A stretch of 64,000 bases of DNA from Desulfurispira natronophila (GCF_014203025.1 NZ_JACHID010000004.1:1-64000), one strand, 5' to 3'; positions 19,120-28,630 are shown, numbered from the stretch's first letter. The notes: a model not told the origin generated them from the sequence alone. A program made the numbers and translations.

Positions 19120-22100
19120 TGCAGCCGTTCCCGTACCCTTTCATTCCACTGGTAACTCTGCAACTCCTGCCGGGCACGCAAGCCAAACGGACCATCGGGA
19201 TCCTGCTCTACTATGCGCTCGTAAACTGGTATGGCTCGGGCTATATCTCCCTGCCCCTGATAAGCGCGTGCCTTGCGATCAAGAAAGTGCAGGGTCTGAT
19301 CGTGATCGTTACCAATAAGATCAAGCACCTGTTGGCACAACTCCACCACCCGCTGATGGCTCTCGCTGCGACGAGCCATCTCCACCAGCTCATAGTAGGC
19401 ATCTACCACTACTGGATCCAGACTTGGATTCAACTCATACTCTCCCACCAGCTGCTCATACTGCTCACGGGCCTCATCCTCCCGCCCGGAATTCTGAAGG
19501 AGCTGGGCGGCATCAAAGCGCATGTGGCGACTGTTCTGAGGGTCGTTTTCCGCCAAAGCATCAGCCGCGCTCAGGTAGGTGTCGATTGCTTCATCGGTCT
19601 GGTTTTCCCGGGAGTAAGACTGGGCCAAAACCCGATATGCTTCAGGCATCATGGGCTCACCGGAAGCAAGCCGCGGCCCCAAAACACCGATAAGGCGCTG
19701 ATAATCCTGTAAACCCCAGTAGTTCAGAGCTCGCAGGTCTTCCAGCCGATCGCTGTAGGCAGCGGGAAGATTCTTTTCCATTTCGTCTATATGCTCCATT
19801 CCCCGGTCGTAAAATCCAAGGCGCGTATAGCTTTGGGAAGCCATTTTCCCAGACTCAAAGTAATCTTCGTGACTGTGCACCAAATAGTCGCTGTAGATAT
19901 TAAATTGATCCACAGCAGCTACGTAGTCACTGGAACTGTAGGCTTCAAAAACATTTCCCCGTCCGGCGCGAATGAGAAAATCCCGAGCCTGTTCGGCGTA
20001 AGGTGTATCATCAAAGTCGTGGAAAATTCGGTCAAAATATACGGAGCCTTCGTCGTAGTTGCCATTGTTAAAAAGAAATTCTCCCTGCTTAAAGAGCGTA
20101 TAGACCTGCAGGTCGCGAAAGTCTGAACTGCGGTAGCCGCTGTCAAATTCCTCCACTGCAGATTGTGCTCTCTCTATAGCTTGCTGAAACTGCAAGGCTT
20201 CAATTTCTTCATGGGTCAGGCGATACTCCAGGTCCCGTATGTGGCGTTGGACATCTTCACTGAAGTCACCGTCTGGATAGCGGTTAAGAAACTCGCGAAA
20301 GTGCTCCAGGGCTGCCGTTGAGCTTTCCTCCAGCTGAATTTCCCCAAGTAAGTAGTAGTTGCGTTCTGCCAGATCAATAATCCTCTGATAATTCTCTTCA
20401 TCATCTGGGAGCTGGATTTGTTCCTGGATATAACTGCGCAGAAGGTCGTAGGACTCCTGAATATCGTTTTCTTCATACTTTTGCCTGGCACGGCGGTAAC
20501 GAGCCTCGTGTTGCAGGCTCTGCACTACATCAGCTTTATCAGACAACCCGAACCGACTGAGAAACTGTCGGGCCAGGCTTTCTGCAATATCAAAATTCCC
20601 CAGGCAAATCTCCCCCCGTACTTTCCCTTTCAGGATAGGTTGCTCCAGTGTACGGCCGTAGCTACCAAACTCCACCAGGGAATACATACCCAAAGCGTCA
20701 TCACACAGGTCAAGCTCCTTGAGTATACGAGCCTGAAGCAGTTGCCCCCTGGCAGCATCTTCACTTTGGGAAAACTGACCGGTTAATTCGCTTATATACA
20801 TTTGGGAAAGATCCAGATTCCCAACATCAAAGTGGATAGTGGCAAGCTTCAGATAGGCAGCTGCTGCATCATCATAAGCCGGGTAGACGTTGATAATTTT
20901 CTGCAGGTTATGGGCAGACTCTCGCAGTTGTCCGGTGCGGTAGTAGGATCTAGCGGCTTCAAGCAGTAGCTCCGGCTCATAAGTACCAAACTCGGGGTAC
21001 TCTTCCTGCAGGCGGGTAAAGAAGCGGGCACTCTCTTGATAGTCTCCCTCCATGTGGTGCAGGCTGGTAAGGCGCTGGTAGGCTTCCATGCGCCAATGGT
21101 CTTCATCGTAGTCCAGAAGTCGCTCCACGGCCTGAATAGCCGCCTCCGGATCATTCATTTCCAGTTCCAGCCGGGAAGCTGAAAGCAGAGCTGGCCCGAT
21201 ATACTCGTTTATGGTGGGTAATTCGGCAATCATCTCGTAGTAATATTTCGCGGTGGATCGATTATTGAGGTTTTCGTAGGACTGGGCAATACCAAACATG
21301 GCTTTAGGTATATAGCGGCTATTCGGGTAGAGCTCCATCGCTTTTTCATATACGGCAATGGCGTCACGATACTGAAGGCCTGGAGGCTCCTGAGATATAT
21401 TGCGGTAACAATCTCCTAACAGAAAAGTAGCTTCTTCAACAAACGGCGACTGTGGATGCTGGCGGATAATATACAGTAAATCATCCAGGGCATCGAGATA
21501 CTGACCACTGTTAATATTCTCCAGTCCGCGCCGAAGAGCCATGGCATCTGGGGTGTTAAGCTCCCGCAATCCCCGGTCTTCCCGATACGGATCGATCATA
21601 CTCAGCGCACTGCTACGCAACTCCAGCTGTAAAAGTTCTTCCGGTGTCAGGCCAGTTACCAGTGGTGTATGGCCCGAAATACCTGCCACAGGAGTTTTCG
21701 TGGAAAATTCCAACTCCAGTTCTCCTGCCAATGATCGCCGTAATTGCCGCATGTTATCCTGCACCTGGGTTATGCGGCGTTTGTCTCCCTCAAGGGTAAC
21801 CTGGATCATAAATGGATCCTGATCAAAGGTATCGCTTATTTCCACCGGTACGTGACGCAAGTGGATTATAATATTACCTCGATAGGAGGATATTCGCTCT
21901 ACCAGCGCAGAGTTCATTGCTTCCAGTCTTAACTCACCAATACTGGCTACATTCCCGGGAAATTCAACTACTACCTGATTCACTACGGTGTAGTCGCTGA
22001 CCGTGTAGGTTGTTGGTTCATCCAATACAAAAGACAGGGTTTCACGAATGATATTCTCTTCCAACTGCTCGGCCTTGAAACTGATAAGCGCTGCGAGACA

Positions 22101-22160
22101 GGGTGAGAAGGCGATATGTACTGCCGCCACTATGATGAAAGTGCGAAGAAAGTGTTTCAT
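19116..22160 (-). CDS. large exported TPR-repeat protein
   Basis: This 1014-residue protein has a cleavable signal (MKHFLRTFIIVAAVHIAFSP) and an N-terminal beta-rich segment of about 150 residues resembling AMIN-type cell-envelope domains. At least a dozen tetratricopeptide repeats follow, from about residue 200 to the end (for example FLLGDCYRNISQEPPGLQY, AMFGIAQSYENLNNRSTAKY, KARAYQGQGDIARAIPVYE). The architecture recalls periplasmic scaffolds for pili, flagella or polysaccharide systems, but no particular one is indicated. It begins a three-gene operon with the PAS kinase and the YraN gene. I do not recognise a named orthologue. Confidence 0.8.
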   Translation of the reverse strand: MKHFLRTFIIVAAVHIAFSPCLAALISFKAEQLEENIIRETLSFVLDEPTTYTVSDYTVVNQVVVEFPGNVASIGELRLEAMNSALVERISSYRGNIIIHLRHVPVEISDTFDQDPFMIQVTLEGDKRRITQVQDNMRQLRRSLAGELELEFSTKTPVAGISGHTPLVTGLTPEELLQLELRSSALSMIDPYREDRGLRELNTPDAMALRRGLENINSGQYLDALDDLLYIIRQHPQSPFVEEATFLLGDCYRNISQEPPGLQYRDAIAVYEKAMELYPNSRYIPKAMFGIAQSYENLNNRSTAKYYYEMIAELPTINEYIGPALLSASRLELEMNDPEAAIQAVERLLDYDEDHWRMEAYQRLTSLHHMEGDYQESARFFTRLQEEYPEFGTYEPELLLEAARSYYRTGQLRESAHNLQKIINVYPAYDDAAAAYLKLATIHFDVGNLDLSQMYISELTGQFSQSEDAARGQLLQARILKELDLCDDALGMYSLVEFGSYGRTLEQPILKGKVRGEICLGNFDIAESLARQFLSRFGLSDKADVVQSLQHEARYRRARQKYEENDIQESYDLLRSYIQEQIQLPDDEENYQRIIDLAERNYYLLGEIQLEESSTAALEHFREFLNRYPDGDFSEDVQRHIRDLEYRLTHEEIEALQFQQAIERAQSAVEEFDSGYRSSDFRDLQVYTLFKQGEFLFNNGNYDEGSVYFDRIFHDFDDTPYAEQARDFLIRAGRGNVFEAYSSSDYVAAVDQFNIYSDYLVHSHEDYFESGKMASQSYTRLGFYDRGMEHIDEMEKNLPAAYSDRLEDLRALNYWGLQDYQRLIGVLGPRLASGEPMMPEAYRVLAQSYSRENQTDEAIDTYLSAADALAENDPQNSRHMRFDAAQLLQNSGREDEAREQYEQLVGEYELNPSLDPVVVDAYYELVEMARRSESHQRVVELCQQVLDLIGNDHDQTLHFLDRKARAYQGQGDIARAIPVYERIVEQDPDGPFGLRARQELQSYQWNERVRERLQ

Positions 22161-22385
22161 ATACTTTCCGTATCTGCCGTTATTTCAAATATCGACGGGT
22201 TTCTATGGGAAAAACCGTAAAGCGTATACACAATCACCCACCGATTTGTTACAGTACAGGTGCCGTTATCAATCTCGGCTAACAGTACCAAATACCCCTG
22301 TTTTTATCACATATGGCTAGCAAATGAGAACAGAACTCTTTATTTTCCCGTGAAAAAATACCAACATCACTACAGGAACACTTGC

Positions 22386-23783
22386 ATGACCACCAATGAA
22401 TTTTGGATAAACGTCCTTGGTGTACTCTCCACCAAACTTACCGAGCAGAATTTCTACACCTGGGTGGAACCGATGAGGTTTCAGCAGAAATCAGAGGATG
22501 ACGTGACCCTTAGCGTTCCTTCACGTTTTATGAAGGATATTGTTGAAAAACGTTACCTGGAAGTAATAGAGGAAACTGTTACTCGTCTGGAAGGAAAAAA
22601 ACTTGCGATTCGCATTGTGGTAGACAGCGGTGAAGATCTATCACCTGTTTCCGACAATGACGCTCCGGAAAAATTGCAAACAGACCAGGGTGAAGATGAG
22701 TTGGTATTGGAAGCAGAATCATCTGCTCAACCCCACCAGCGCCATGCGGCTCATACCATGTCTCACCATGTCTTGAGCCCTCGTTACACCTTTGAAAGCT
22801 TTGTTGTAGGGAACTCCAATGAGTTTGCCCATGCCGGTGCACTGGCAGTAGCCAATAAGCCGGGCACTACTTACAACCCTCTTTTTGTTTATGGTGGAGT
22901 GGGGCTAGGTAAAACCCACCTGATGCAAGCCATTGGGAATACCATATTCCAAAAGAAGCCAGATGCACGGATTGTTTATGTACAGAGTGAAGTTTTTACC
23001 AATGAGATGATTAATGCACTAAAAAACGGCAAAATCGAAGAATTCAGGCGTCGATACCGCTATGTTGATGTGCTCTTGATAGACGATATCCAGTTTATTG
23101 CCGGCAAAGATCGCACCCAGGAGGAATTTTTTCATACATTCAACGCGCTGCATGGTGAAAAAAAACAAATTGTGCTCTCAAGTGACAAGTTTCCAAGAGA
23201 AATACCTGATTTGGAAGAGCGACTACGTTCCCGTTTTGAGTGGGGACTCATTGGCGATATAAAACCACCCGATCTAGAAACCAAACTGGCTATATTACGC
23301 AAAAAAGCAGAATCCATAGAGCTGGATCTCCCTCAGGATGTGGCCCTTTTTATCGCCAAAGCGATAAAAAACAATATACGGGAGCTTGAGGGATGTTTGA
23401 ATCGTATTAACGCCTTTAATCAACTTACCGGCGTAGACCTGTCTATCGATGTCATTAAAAGTGTTCTCAAGGATATACTGATGGATACAGAGCGGGTCAT
23501 CAGCAGTGATGATATCCAGCGCCATGTAGCCCAATACCACAACCTCAGGGTTAATGATCTAAAGTCAAAAAATCGCTCGGCTGAACTTTCCTATGCGCGA
23601 CATATAGCCATGTACCTCTGCCGAAAGCTTACCAACATGTCATTACCACAGATTGGTCGCGAATTCGGTGGACGGGATCACTCAACGGTAGTTCACGCGA
23701 TCAAGTCCGTTGAAGCTCGTTACAACAGTGACGACAAGTTCAAGATAGAACTTGAGTCCATAGAAAACCAGGTAATGAATTAG
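22386..23783 (+). CDS. dnaA: chromosomal replication initiator DnaA
   Basis: DnaA binds the origin boxes and unwinds DNA to start replication. The 465-residue protein has domain I (FWINVLGVLSTKLTEQNFYTWVEP), a Glu/Gln-rich linker, an AAA+ domain from SPRYTFESFVVGNSNEFAHA with Walker A GGVGLGKTHLMQA and Walker B LLIDDIQFIAGK, and a C-terminal DNA-binding domain with the signature GRDHSTVVHAIKSVE. I start at the ATG at 22386, where the family N-terminus begins and a CAGGAAC site is close by. The frame is open 126 bases further upstream with no homology. The origin lies directly downstream. Confidence 0.97.
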   Translation: MTTNEFWINVLGVLSTKLTEQNFYTWVEPMRFQQKSEDDVTLSVPSRFMKDIVEKRYLEVIEETVTRLEGKKLAIRIVVDSGEDLSPVSDNDAPEKLQTDQGEDELVLEAESSAQPHQRHAAHTMSHHVLSPRYTFESFVVGNSNEFAHAGALAVANKPGTTYNPLFVYGGVGLGKTHLMQAIGNTIFQKKPDARIVYVQSEVFTNEMINALKNGKIEEFRRRYRYVDVLLIDDIQFIAGKDRTQEEFFHTFNALHGEKKQIVLSSDKFPREIPDLEERLRSRFEWGLIGDIKPPDLETKLAILRKKAESIELDLPQDVALFIAKAIKNNIRELEGCLNRINAFNQLTGVDLSIDVIKSVLKDILMDTERVISSDDIQRHVAQYHNLRVNDLKSKNRSAELSYARHIAMYLCRKLTNMSLPQIGREFGGRDHSTVVHAIKSVEARYNSDDKFKIELESIENQVMN

Positions 23784-24031
23784 AATCACCCCTACTATAG
23801 TGATACTTTGTGAATAATGAGTTGACTATAGTGTTGATAAATCAGAAATACTGTGGAAAAGCAAATGGCCTTGTGATTCAGTGGAAAACTTCGTATATTA
23901 TCCACAGAGTTACTCATGCAAGTAAGGCTATAGAAAAAAAAACCTTAACTCTATTTTCCACATTATCAACGCCCTTATTACTACTACTATTATAATAAGG
24001 TATTTAAATAATAATAATATATAGGTGGACA
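23784..24031. other. probable chromosomal replication origin (oriC)
   Basis: The 248-bp dnaA-dnaN spacer holds a cluster of DnaA boxes. On the minus strand are TGTGAATAA (23809-23817), TGTTGATAA (23832-23840), TGTGGAAAA (23852-23860) and AGTGGAAAA (23880-23888). On the plus strand are the perfect consensus TTATCCACA (23898-23906), TTTTCCACA (23954-23962) and TTATCAACG (23963-23971). The last box is followed by a short GC cluster and a very AT-rich stretch up to dnaN. Gene orientation also flips around this point. AGGTGG at 24023-24028 is the dnaN ribosome binding site. Confidence 0.88.
23975..23996 (+). other. DnaA-trio-like unwinding element
   Basis: Directly after box TTATCAACG and the GC cluster GCCC comes TTATTACTACTACTATTA. 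Its complement reads 3'-GAT GAT GAT AAT-5', the repeated trinucleotide on which DnaA assembles over single-stranded DNA in the basal unwinding system known from Bacillus subtilis. The order box, GC patch, trios, AT-rich DNA is the same. Confidence 0.65.
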
Positions 24032-25147
24032 ATGCGTTTTGAGATAGAAAAAAAAGACCTGGAAAAATCTCTCTTCAAAGCTACAGGGATTTGTAACTCA
24101 AAAAATATTACTAACAATATCCTGACTCATGTCCATATTGAAGCACTCGATAGTAGAGTAACAATCAAATCTACCGACAGAAACATAAGTCTTATCAGCA
24201 CGGTATCGGCACATATTCAAGAACCTGGTGCCATTTTAGTGAACGGAAAAAAATTTTACGAAGCTATAAAAGAACTTCCAAACAATATTGTAGTCATCGA
24301 AAAAATTGATAATATCCTGAATATTGCTTGCCAAAAAACTAACTTTAAGCTGTTTATTTCTGAAACCAGTTTATTTCCACAGATCGAAGGACCTAAAACC
24401 GAAAGTGAATACATCGCTCTTGATTCCCACAAGCTTCACAGTTTAATAACACGTACAGCCTTCTGCTCATGTGAGCAGCAAACAAAGTTTGGTGTAAACG
24501 GTATACTTTTAAAACTTAACGATAATAATCTTTTAACCGTTGCAACAGATGGTCATCGTTTGGGATTAAGCTCAACTACTACTGAAGGTAACATTGATAA
24601 AGAATTGGAAATAGTTATACCCCGTAGTAGTTTACCTGAGTTACTTAAAGTTATTCCTGATGAAAAAGGGACTGATATAAACATACTTATTGAGGAAAAC
24701 ACTGTAACCTTCTGTACCCCGGTTGATATAATAAAAACCAACCTGTTGAAAAAGAAATTTCCAGTTTACAGTAAAGTTATTCCAGACGAGTGTCCTGTAG
24801 AAATAAAAATACCTACCAAGGGTTTTCGTGAACTCCTAAAACGACTCTCGATTTTTGTTACAGAAAATGTAAAAACTGTAAAATTTTCTATTACAAACAA
24901 CAGCCTCACTGCTTCAATTCAGTCCCAAGAGTATGGGAATGCTCGAGAAAATCTCGATATTGAGTACGACGGCAAAACTATCGATATTGGATACAATATT
25001 CGCCTTATCAACGAAATTGTAAGTCATATTGAGACCGAATATTTCGTAATTCTCCTTAACGAAGGGCTTTCGGTTAGTATGATTAAACCATTTGGAAAAG
25101 AGAGTTCCGACGAAACACTCTATGTGCTTATGCCCAACCAGCGTTAA
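24032..25147 (+). CDS. dnaN: DNA polymerase III sliding clamp (beta subunit)
   Basis: The 371-residue ring-forming clamp tethers the replicative polymerase to DNA. The start MRFEIEKKDLEKSLFKATGI, the central FGVNGILLKLNDNNLLTVATDGHRLGLSS segment and the C-terminal EGLSVSMIKPFGKESSDETLYVLMPNQR are typical of the three-domain fold. It follows the origin and is followed four bases later by recF. Codon use is conspicuously AT-rich compared with dnaA and the rest of the window. Confidence 0.96.
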   Translation: MRFEIEKKDLEKSLFKATGICNSKNITNNILTHVHIEALDSRVTIKSTDRNISLISTVSAHIQEPGAILVNGKKFYEAIKELPNNIVVIEKIDNILNIACQKTNFKLFISETSLFPQIEGPKTESEYIALDSHKLHSLITRTAFCSCEQQTKFGVNGILLKLNDNNLLTVATDGHRLGLSSTTTEGNIDKELEIVIPRSSLPELLKVIPDEKGTDINILIEENTVTFCTPVDIIKTNLLKKKFPVYSKVIPDECPVEIKIPTKGFRELLKRLSIFVTENVKTVKFSITNNSLTASIQSQEYGNARENLDIEYDGKTIDIGYNIRLINEIVSHIETEYFVILLNEGLSVSMIKPFGKESSDETLYVLMPNQR

Positions 25148-25150
25148 GAG

Positions 25151-26185
25151 ATGCTAACTAATTGCAAAATAAAAAATTTTCGAAATATAACCTCGCTGAG
25201 TCAAAGTTTTACGACAGGTTTAAACAATGTTATCGGTGATAATGGCAGTGGCAAAACATCACTGCTGGAGGCACTGTTTACAGCAGGAAATGCTAAATCC
25301 TTTCGAACAAATCAAATTAAAGAGTGTATAAAAAAAGAACAGGATAGTTTCCAGCTCAATATATCTAACAGCAATGGGATAGAGCAAGCTATAGAGGTAT
25401 CACGTTCACATCGATCAATTTATATAGATCAGCAAAAACCAGAACGCCTCTCACAGTTTCTCAATATAAATACGATTCTTGCTATAACACCAGAAGATCA
25501 AGATCTCGTATCCAGTAATTCTCAACAAAGAAGAAAGTTTATTGATCGAGGTGTTTTTGAAGAAGACCAAAACTACCTCAGTTACATTGCGTACTATCAA
25601 CGCATTGTAAAAAATCGCAATGCGCTGTTACGCCAATCAACTCACCATGATTTACCTTACTGGAATCATTTGCTCTGTGAGTATAGTCAAAAAATACATG
25701 AATACCGATCCGATTATATAAACAGACTCCAGGAATTGATAAAACTCATAACATTAGAGATAGGCTATCCCCACAAAGTCAAAATTACCTATCTTCCGGC
25801 AAAACAAGGTGAGTATCGCAACAAAAAAACAATGCTGACAGCTCTTGAGGAAAAATATAATGACGAAGTTCGTTATGGATACACTTTGCTTGGCATACAT
25901 CGTGATAATATCCAACTGACTTTGAATAACTTACCAGTAAGCAAATATGCTTCCTTTGGACAAAAAAAAACAGTTGCGGTAATCCTTAAGTTAGCTCAGG
26001 CACAACTTATGTGTGAAAAAAAAAGAGAGCCAGTATTACTCATAGATGACTTAGCGGCAGGACTTGATATAGTGACGCAGGAAAAATTGTTGAGTATTTT
26101 AAAGCAATATACTCAGGTTATTATGAGCGCCCTTCCAGGGGAGTACAATAATACAGATTTTACCAATACGTTTTATTTAAGCTAA
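25151..26185 (+). CDS. recF: DNA replication and repair protein RecF
   Basis: This SMC-like ATPase loads RecA at gaps with RecO and RecR. It has Walker A IGDNGSGKTSLLEALF, the family segment FIDRGVFEEDQNYLSYIAYYQRIVKNRNALL, the signature YASFGQKKTVAVILKLAQ and Walker B VLLIDDLAAGLD. At 344 residues it is slightly short of the usual 360. It forms the conserved dnaA-dnaN-recF order, but gyrB does not follow: the next gene is convergent. It shares the AT-rich composition of dnaN. Confidence 0.95.
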   Translation: MLTNCKIKNFRNITSLSQSFTTGLNNVIGDNGSGKTSLLEALFTAGNAKSFRTNQIKECIKKEQDSFQLNISNSNGIEQAIEVSRSHRSIYIDQQKPERLSQFLNINTILAITPEDQDLVSSNSQQRRKFIDRGVFEEDQNYLSYIAYYQRIVKNRNALLRQSTHHDLPYWNHLLCEYSQKIHEYRSDYINRLQELIKLITLEIGYPHKVKITYLPAKQGEYRNKKTMLTALEEKYNDEVRYGYTLLGIHRDNIQLTLNNLPVSKYASFGQKKTVAVILKLAQAQLMCEKKREPVLLIDDLAAGLDIVTQEKLLSILKQYTQVIMSALPGEYNNTDFTNTFYLS

Positions 26186-26194
26186 AATGTAGTG

Positions 26195-26683
26195 TTACCC
26201 ACCACAATCCGTTGGATCGCCATGAATCTTTTCCACAGCATGCATCAAGGCAGGAATAATCGCTTCCAGGTTTTCGGTAGCCCCTTTGCGCGAACCAGGC
26301 AAGTTAACTATCAAAGTTTTACCTGCAATACCAACCAATGCCCTTGAAATCATTGCATGTGGTGTTTTTTGTGAACTGGCAGAACGCATGGCTTCTGCCA
26401 TACCCGGGATCTCTTTCTCAATAATCGTGCGGGTTACATCTGGAGTTATGTCTCGTGGAGAAACTCCTGTTCCTCCAGTTGTCAACACCAGGGCGATACC
26501 ATCTTTCACTGACTGTTTCAGGTTTGACTCAATCAAACTCCATGTGTCTGGTAAAATTACCGGATCTGACTCCGGAGCAAATCCGACTGATTTCAGCATC
26601 TCTACCAGTGCCGGTCCACTGGTATCGAGCCGTTCACCCATATATCCCTTATCACTTAAGGTGATGACACGTGCCAGGTACAC
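26195..26683 (-). CDS. mog: molybdopterin adenylyltransferase, MoaB/Mog family
   Basis: This 162-residue single-domain protein of the MoCF_biosynth fold adenylates molybdopterin before molybdenum insertion. The active-site segment LVLTTGGTGVSPRDITPD and the C-terminal LIVNLPGSRKGATENLEAI are both intact. It could be called MogA or MoaB; sequence alone does not separate them. It is the last gene of a minus-strand group with queC and an M50 peptidase. A molybdenum cofactor enzyme fits an anaerobically respiring host. Confidence 0.88.
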   Translation of the reverse strand: MYLARVITLSDKGYMGERLDTSGPALVEMLKSVGFAPESDPVILPDTWSLIESNLKQSVKDGIALVLTTGGTGVSPRDITPDVTRTIIEKEIPGMAEAMRSASSQKTPHAMISRALVGIAGKTLIVNLPGSRKGATENLEAIIPALMHAVEKIHGDPTDCGG

Positions 26684-26685
26684 TC

Positions 26686-27333
26686 TTAAGCCTCCTCAAT
26701 AGCACGCTTCATACGTAAGCAACTTTCGCAACTTCCACAAGGTTTTTCATCTCCTCGATAACAACTCCAAATTAGCTCCATTGGAAAAGCGTTGCGAATA
26801 AGATAGCGGGCTATCTCAGTTTTCGTCATATCAATAGTACCACTCACGACAAAAATATTATCCAAAGTAGAATAATTTAGAGCACCATTAAGAGCCATAA
26901 GGAAATCTTTGGAGTTATCAGGAAATGTTTGGGCTTCTTCAGCATTAAATCCAGTGATGATGTGCTGGCATCCCATACTCTCAGCGTAAACCGCCCCTAT
27001 ATTAACAAATAGACCATTGCGATTGGGTACCCAGGCGCTCTTGGCACTTTGTAGCGCTTGGGTGTCGTTATTTAAATCAATATTTTCTGTCAGGGAGCCA
27101 CGATTCAGAGAAGAGTTACTTAGCCGTGCTAAAAACGGAAGTTCAACAATTTCATGACGAATCCCAAGATGCTCGCAAATAGCAGCAGCAGACTCCTCTT
27201 CTTTTTTTTGCGACAATTGGCCGTAGGAAATTGTCAGTGCTACTTTAACAACTCCATTACCATGAAGGTAACTCAGCAGCGCACAAGTAGAGTCCATACC
27301 CCCGGAAAGTAAAGCTATTGCAGATGGTTTCAC
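26686..27333 (-). CDS. queC: 7-cyano-7-deazaguanine synthase QueC
   Basis: QueC converts CDG to preQ0 in queuosine biosynthesis. The PP-loop ATP-binding motif is LLSGGMDSTCALLSYLH, and the C-terminal zinc site is CYRGDEKPCGSCESCLRMK (four Cys). I choose the GTG at 27333, giving 215 residues. AGGGGT lies eight bases upstream and the GTG overlaps the stop of the upstream peptidase gene (GTGA). The ATG at 27378 would put 15 extra residues ahead of the PP-loop. The other queuosine genes are not in the window. Confidence 0.93.
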   Translation of the reverse strand: MKPSAIALLSGGMDSTCALLSYLHGNGVVKVALTISYGQLSQKKEEESAAAICEHLGIRHEIVELPFLARLSNSSLNRGSLTENIDLNNDTQALQSAKSAWVPNRNGLFVNIGAVYAESMGCQHIITGFNAEEAQTFPDNSKDFLMALNGALNYSTLDNIFVVSGTIDMTKTEIARYLIRNAFPMELIWSCYRGDEKPCGSCESCLRMKRAIEEA

Positions 27334-27965
27334 AGGCGCACCCCTAATATAAGAAGGACAGTTTGTATTAATGGCCAAATAACTTGCTGGGTCAATCCCA
27401 GAAAGAGCAGTGCCAGGACGATAAATATACCATATGGCTCCAACCGGGCATACTGATAGGCCAGATGATCTGGCAACAGTGAAGTGAGAATACGTCCTCC
27501 ATCGAGTGGTGGAACGGGAATAAGATTAAATATACCCAGGGCAACATTGACCAGTACTCCCGCCTGCACCATAAGAAACAGTGGATAAACTACAGGGTAA
27601 AGACCCTCACTTACCTGCATATCTTTCATGGCGTGAAATATCAGGGCAAAAATACATGCCATGATAAAGTTGGCAGCAGGTCCGGCGATAGCTACCCACA
27701 TCATATCTCGCTTAGGATTGGCAAAGTAGCGATAATCAACCGGAACCGGTTTGGCCCATCCAATAATCTGGGTGACAATAAGAGTTATTGTTCCCAGTGC
27801 ATCGAGATGTTTTATCGGGTTAAGGGTCAGGCGCCCCTGACTTTTGGCGGTAGGATCACCAAAACGATAAGCAGTATAGCCGTGCGCCAGTTCGTGAAAA
27901 GTTATAGCGATCAGCAATACCGGAAGGACAATGATGAGTCGCTGTATCCAGGGAATAATTTCCAT
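27330..27965 (-). CDS. site-2 protease family (M50) membrane metallopeptidase
   Basis: This 211-residue polytopic membrane protein has the zinc motif HELAH in LLIAITFHELAHGYTAYRFG and the third ligand region NLIPVPPLDGGRIL. The AGPAANFIMA segment lies between them. It belongs to the short S2P subgroup without PDZ or CBS domains, common in bacteria and without an assigned substrate. The ATG at 27965 is preceded by AAGGA; an ATG 42 bases earlier is less likely. It is the first gene of the minus group with queC and mog. Confidence 0.9.
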   Translation of the reverse strand: MEIIPWIQRLIIVLPVLLIAITFHELAHGYTAYRFGDPTAKSQGRLTLNPIKHLDALGTITLIVTQIIGWAKPVPVDYRYFANPKRDMMWVAIAGPAANFIMACIFALIFHAMKDMQVSEGLYPVVYPLFLMVQAGVLVNVALGIFNLIPVPPLDGGRILTSLLPDHLAYQYARLEPYGIFIVLALLFLGLTQQVIWPLIQTVLLILGVRL

Positions 27966-28051
27966 GTTCAATCCTTGTTGTACGGTTAACCATGGTGATA
28001 GTATCATAGTACTTTGGAAGTTGCCCAGTACAATGGTTGCGGGAGGTCGTC

Positions 28052-28630
28052 ATGGTTTCATACCACGAAGCGTTTATAACCGCATTTACATTGGCTATTC
28101 CCGCGGAGATGTACGATAAGTCACAGATAGCCATCCTTTTTTTACTGACTCGCTTTACCCCTTCCCAGGTTTTTTCCGGTGCAGTCAGCGGAATTTTGTT
28201 GGCTAATATACCCGTAATTATTTTGGCATCGTTGGCGGGAATGACTATCGAAACCAGTTATACTGCAGCGTTGTGCTTTGCCTTTTTTATTATAATAGGC
28301 ATCTATATGCTTTACTCTCGCCCGCCAGGAAACGTTATACGAAAGGATGTGCATGAGTGTAAAAATCCGGTATTTACCTGCATGCTTCTGTGTTTTTTTA
28401 CAGAGTTTGGTGACAAAACACAGGGAGTGATGGCATCTTTAGCATTGCACTACAGCACTCCTGCTCCCATAATTCTCGGGTTTGCTTTTGCTGTCATTCT
28501 ATCGACTTACGTAGTGGTTTCCTTCAAGGACATGGTGCGTGTTAATATATTCCAGATCTACCGCCTTAGTGGTTATATATTTATTGGTTTTGGTATTATG
28601 ATGGGACTTGGTTTACTAGCCATATTGTAG
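28052..28630 (+). CDS. UPF0016 / Gdt1 (TMEM165) family membrane transporter
   Basis: A 192-residue hydrophobic protein with six predicted helices in two halves. The family signature E-x-G-D-K-[ST] appears perfectly in the second half (FFTEFGDKTQGV) and in altered form in the first (AIPAEMYDKSQIA, Tyr for Gly). Members export Mn2+ (MneA-type) or exchange Ca2+/Mn2+ for protons. Start at 28052: GGGAGG is six bases upstream, and the frame upstream offers only a TTG. It is followed 23 bases later by ppsR. Confidence 0.82.
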   Translation: MVSYHEAFITAFTLAIPAEMYDKSQIAILFLLTRFTPSQVFSGAVSGILLANIPVIILASLAGMTIETSYTAALCFAFFIIIGIYMLYSRPPGNVIRKDVHECKNPVFTCMLLCFFTEFGDKTQGVMASLALHYSTPAPIILGFAFAVILSTYVVVSFKDMVRVNIFQIYRLSGYIFIGFGIMMGLGLLAIL

